A stretch of 5,679 nt of DNA from Acidimicrobiaceae bacterium (GTDB lineage: Bacteria; Actinomycetota; Acidimicrobiia; Acidimicrobiales; UBA10347): positions 1-5,679 of the forward strand of contig DNHM01000232.1 of NCBI GenBank assembly GCA_003485885.1, given 5' to 3'. The position numbers and the translations under genes are program-made. The notes beneath the pieces were generated by a model. That model was not told the origin of the DNA. It worked only from the letters and a program-made list of their open reading frames with translations, and made no database searches. The first letter of the stretch is position 1, and the number at the start of each line of letters is the position of its first letter. Of this stretch, positions 5,164 to 5,679 are shown piece after piece.

Positions 5164-5679
5164 ATGTTGAGTCTTGAGCATGTGGATGGTTCAACAACGA
5201 CTGCGGAAGCTGTCAGCTCCATCCTCGAACGCGATGGTGCAGCAATTGTTGAACAAGCAATCGGGGCCGAGATCCTGGATGGTCTGAACTCTGATCTCGA
5301 TGGATTCGTGGATGAGCTCGGCGTCGGCCTGCGAAACCCGACGAGCGACCACATGGTCCAGTTCTATGGGTCGTCGACGGTCCGATTTGATGGTCTGGCC
5401 GCCAAGTCGCCGAGCTTTCTGGAGCTGATGCAGTTGCCGCTACTCCAGGGAGTCGCCGACCTCTGGCTTAAACCGCACTGCGAGGACTATCTCCTCAACA
5501 CCGCTCAACTCATCGAGATCAGACCAGGTGAGACAATGCAGTGGCTCCACCGCGATGAAGAGGCGTGGCCCCACATGCCACAGGATCGGCCACAGCTTGA
5601 GGTCGAGGCAATGTTTGCGCTGACCGATTTCACCAAGGCCAATGGGGCAACCAATGTCGTTCCCGGCAGTCACCTGTGG
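5164..5679 (+). CDS. Second PhyH-like Fe(II)/2-oxoglutarate oxygenase (3' end outside window)
   Basis: The first 172 residues of a phytanoyl-CoA dioxygenase-family protein are present and the frame is open to the right edge. The N-terminus shows the usual short helix and LERDGAAIVE strand (about 21-30). QLIEIRPGE leads to the iron-binding HxD pair His129/Asp131 in QWLHRDEEAW, followed by MFALTDFTKANGATNVVPGSH, split here as the strand MFALTDF and the family-typical NGATNVVPGSH near the end. The distal iron His and the 2-oxoglutarate Arg are beyond the edge, so an active enzyme is likely but unproven. The QWLHRD motif and short N-terminus differ from those of the other dioxygenase in this window (ALHQDQ, about 85 extra residues), so the two are from separate subfamilies and are not recent duplicates. 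The substrate is unknown. An in-frame ATG at 5125 would add 13 residues but falls within the candidate promoter. Confidence 0.85.
   Translation, partial: MLSLEHVDGSTTTAEAVSSILERDGAAIVEQAIGAEILDGLNSDLDGFVDELGVGLRNPTSDHMVQFYGSSTVRFDGLAAKSPSFLELMQLPLLQGVADLWLKPHCEDYLLNTAQLIEIRPGETMQWLHRDEEAWPHMPQDRPQLEVEAMFALTDFTKANGATNVVPGSHLW

Noticed and set aside
1..5679. CRISPR array, tRNA, rRNA or transposase
   Set aside because: No regularly spaced repeats, cloverleaf-like segments, rRNA-like stretches or transposase motifs were seen on either strand.

Overview
This window looks like bacterial chromosome from a moderately GC-rich organism, most likely an actinobacterium. The taxonomic guess rests on GC-rich third positions, a GTG start, a possible leaderless promoter and the overall style of the genes, so it is tentative. 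I see no rRNA, tRNA, CRISPR array or intact insertion sequence.

Layout from left to right. (1) Positions 1-2031 hold two minus-strand genes. A 411-residue phytanoyl-CoA dioxygenase (PhyH)-like Fe(II)/2-oxoglutarate oxygenase (796-2031) lies upstream, and 65 bp further on comes a D-amino-acid-oxidase-family FAD enzyme (1-730) that runs off the left edge. They are probably co-transcribed. (2) A 323-bp divergent spacer (2032-2354) carries two inverted repeats. It leads into a plus-strand membrane fatty acid desaturase (2355-3408) whose reading frame is broken by one extra G at 2856-2858. (3) Positions 3409-3846 contain no intact gene but do hold a decayed minus-strand MazF/PemK toxin. (4) An apparently intact VapBC-type toxin-antitoxin operon (3847-4478) abuts the place where the MazF N-terminus should be. 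(5) A short convergent spacer with two inverted repeats separates it from a minus-strand small membrane protein (4564-4959). (6) A 204-bp divergent spacer with nested inverted repeats precedes a second PhyH-like oxygenase (5164 to the right edge, partial).

The window is an accessory-type region rich in redox enzymes: two non-heme iron oxygenases, one di-iron desaturase and one flavin oxidase, with a toxin-antitoxin module and its fossil predecessor in the middle. The dioxygenase and flavin oxidase could act in sequence on one small molecule, but nothing in the sequence names a substrate. No clearly new multi-gene system can be shown. The best leads are the MazF-to-VapBC junction, the dioxygenase/oxidase pair, the frameshifted desaturase and the nested inverted repeat at 4979-5036.
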